Assembly (NCBI RefSeq): GCF_004217215.1
Contig: NZ_SHKP01000008.1
Location: forward strand, 124,001-188,000
Direction of reading: 5' to 3'
DNA: 64,000 nucleotides
Origin: Rivibacter subsaxonicus
GTDB lineage: Bacteria > Pseudomonadota > Gammaproteobacteria > Burkholderiales > Burkholderiaceae_C
Shown here: in pieces, positions 62,720 through 64,000 of the stretch
Position numbering within the stretch: the stretch's first letter is position 1
Layout of the letters: the number at the start of each line of letters is the position of its first letter
Made by a program: the position numbers and the translations under genes
Notes under the pieces: generated by a model
What the model was told of the DNA's origin: nothing
Database searches by the model: none
Seen by the model: only the letters and a program-made list of their open reading frames with translations

Positions 62720-64000
62720 ATGGCAAACCTGAACACAGCCCCGAGCTCCGGCGCGGCCGCCAACGCCGCGTTCAAGCAGCAACTCACCAAAGCCTACAGC
62801 TGGTACACCGGCGGCTTCATCATCTTCATCCTCGCGCTCGCCGTGCTGGAGCAAATGGGGATGCCGAAGGCCTGGATCGGCTTCACCTTCCTGCTGGCCA
62901 CGGTCGGCCTGTATGCCGGCATCGGCATCATGAGCCGCACGACCGACGCCTCCGAGTACTACGTGGCCGGGCGCCGCGTGCCGGCGCTCTACAACGGCAT
63001 GGCGACCGGCGCCGACTGGATGAGCGCCGCCTCGTTCATCGGCATGGCTGGTACGCTCTACCTGACCGGTTTCGGAGGCAATGCCTTCATCCTCGGCTGG
63101 ACGGGCGGCTACGTGCTGGTGGCACTGTTCCTCGCGCCCTACCTGCGCAAGTTCGGCCAGTTCACGATTCCGGACTTCCTCGGTGAGCGCTACGGCGGCC
63201 ACGCGGCGCGCTTCGTCGGCATCTTCGCCGCCATCCTGTGCTCGTTCACCTACGTGGTGGCGCAGATCTACGGCGTCGGCCTGATCACCGCCCGCCTGAC
63301 CGGGCTCGACTTCCTCGTCGGCATCTTCGTCGGCCTGGGCGGCATCCTGGTCTGCTCGTTCCTGGGTGGCATGCGTGCGGTGACCTGGACCCAGGTCGCG
63401 CAGTACATCATCCTGATCATTGCGTACATGGTGCCGGTGGTCTGGCTGTCGGTGAAGCAGACCAGCTTCCCGGTGCCGCAGGCGATCTACGGCTTCCAGC
63501 TCGACAAGGTCACGGCCAAGGAGAAGCTGCTCCGGGCCGACCCGAAGGAGCTCGAGGTCATCGCTGTCTTCAAGCAGCGCGCCGAAGCGGCCGAGGCCAA
63601 GCTCAAGGACGTGCCGGCCGCGATGGCGGCCGACCGTGCCGCGGCCGAGCAGAAGGTGGCCGACCTGAGGGCCAAGTCCGATGCGCCGGTGGCCGACGTG
63701 CAAGCTGCCGAAAAGGCGCTGGCCAGCCTGCCCAAGACCGAGGCCGAGGCCAAGGACGCGTACACCAAGGCGCGCAACGCCAACGCGGACCGGGCCAAGC
63801 CGCTGGCCGGCATGCCGGCCCATGGCACGGCCTTCGCCGGCGACCCGAACGGCGACGAGAAGGCACAGAAGACCTTCAACGATTCGCGTCGCAACTTCCT
63901 GGCGCTGGTGTTCTGCCTGATGGTGGGTACGGCCGCGTTGCCGCACATCCTGATGCGCTACTACACGACGCCGTCGGTCAAGGAAGCGCGGGAGTCGGTG
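62720..64000 (+). CDS. Sodium:solute symporter (VC_2705/ActP-like), partial
   Basis: 427 codons to the window edge of an SSS-family transporter, partner of the DUF4212 protein. Helices include GGFIIFILALAVLEQMGM, ASEYYVAGRRVPALYNGMATGADWMSAASFIGMAG and GLGGILVCSFLGGMRAVTWTQVAQYIILII. Between two helices (residues about 265-365) lies a long charged Ala/Lys-rich insertion with coiled-coil character (KQRAEAAEAKLKDVPAAMAA...). The substrate is likely a small organic acid such as acetate. Open at the right edge. Confidence 0.92.
   Translation, partial: MANLNTAPSSGAAANAAFKQQLTKAYSWYTGGFIIFILALAVLEQMGMPKAWIGFTFLLATVGLYAGIGIMSRTTDASEYYVAGRRVPALYNGMATGADWMSAASFIGMAGTLYLTGFGGNAFILGWTGGYVLVALFLAPYLRKFGQFTIPDFLGERYGGHAARFVGIFAAILCSFTYVVAQIYGVGLITARLTGLDFLVGIFVGLGGILVCSFLGGMRAVTWTQVAQYIILIIAYMVPVVWLSVKQTSFPVPQAIYGFQLDKVTAKEKLLRADPKELEVIAVFKQRAEAAEAKLKDVPAAMAADRAAAEQKVADLRAKSDAPVADVQAAEKALASLPKTEAEAKDAYTKARNANADRAKPLAGMPAHGTAFAGDPNGDEKAQKTFNDSRRNFLALVFCLMVGTAALPHILMRYYTTPSVKEARESV

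Overview
The window is about 64 kb of GC-rich chromosome from a betaproteobacterium, most likely a Burkholderiales member of the Rubrivivax/Leptothrix/Methylibium type. The assignment is inferred from gene content (gcvTHP behind a tandem glycine riboswitch, bpt next to aat, a cys cluster with a DUF934 gene, a phasin, a DUF4212/solute symporter pair); no rRNA or other taxonomic marker is present.

Layout. 1-3.5 kb: gcvT-gcvH-gcvP on the minus strand behind a tandem glycine riboswitch (gcvP runs off the left edge). 3.6-9.3 kb: acyl-CoA metabolism (acyl-CoA synthetase, enoyl-CoA hydratase, ETF-ubiquinone oxidoreductase, SDR dehydrogenase, thioesterase). 9.5-12 kb: a caspase-family protease with a Lys/Ala-rich tail, an unrecognised 258-aa protein and a PAS-LuxR regulator divergent from scoAB. 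13.5-15 kb: the aminoacyl-tRNA protein transferases Bpt and Aat. 15.1-18.6 kb: an uncharacterised membrane protein behind a Pho-box-like repeat, then a Tat-exported PhoX phosphatase.

18.78-31.92 kb: a 13.1-kb integrative element in a tRNA-Asn gene, bounded by 54-bp identical direct repeats. It holds a tyrosine integrase, an AlpA/Xis-like HTH protein, a primase-helicase whose stop codon sits inside a large imperfect palindrome with tandem 9-bp repeats (possible origin), and a cargo that looks defensive or DNA-damage related: SRA-HNH plus GIY-YIG nucleases (ATGA overlap), an SNase, a frameshifted methyltransferase, a YHYH secreted protein, a LexA-box operon of three unrecognised small genes, an SRAP (YedK/HMCES) protein, and an AAA ATPase/RloB-like pair. 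No capsid, packaging or conjugation genes are seen.

32-35.9 kb: a TonB-dependent receptor under a TPP riboswitch (probable thiamin-compound uptake), a ferredoxin-NADP reductase and FdxA. 36-42 kb: a compact assimilatory sulfate-reduction operon (cysI-DUF934-cysH-cysD-cysN-cobA), each gene overlapping the next. 42-64 kb: housekeeping and transport genes: two patatin-like lipoproteins, a phasin, a histone-deacetylase-like hydrolase, thioesterase, nitroreductase, an ornithine cyclodeaminase-family enzyme, a LutC-like protein, a NhaD-type antiporter, a hydroxyacid dehydrogenase, an OpuC-type binding-protein/permease fusion, rmuC, an MFS transporter, a TetR regulator, ppsR and ppsA, a GntP permease, small envelope proteins, a TPR protein, and a DUF4212/sodium-solute symporter pair cut by the right edge.

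The most novel-looking material is in the island (SOS-box cassette, SRA-HNH/GIY-YIG pair, possible origin palindrome), followed by the caspase locus and the Pho-box membrane protein.
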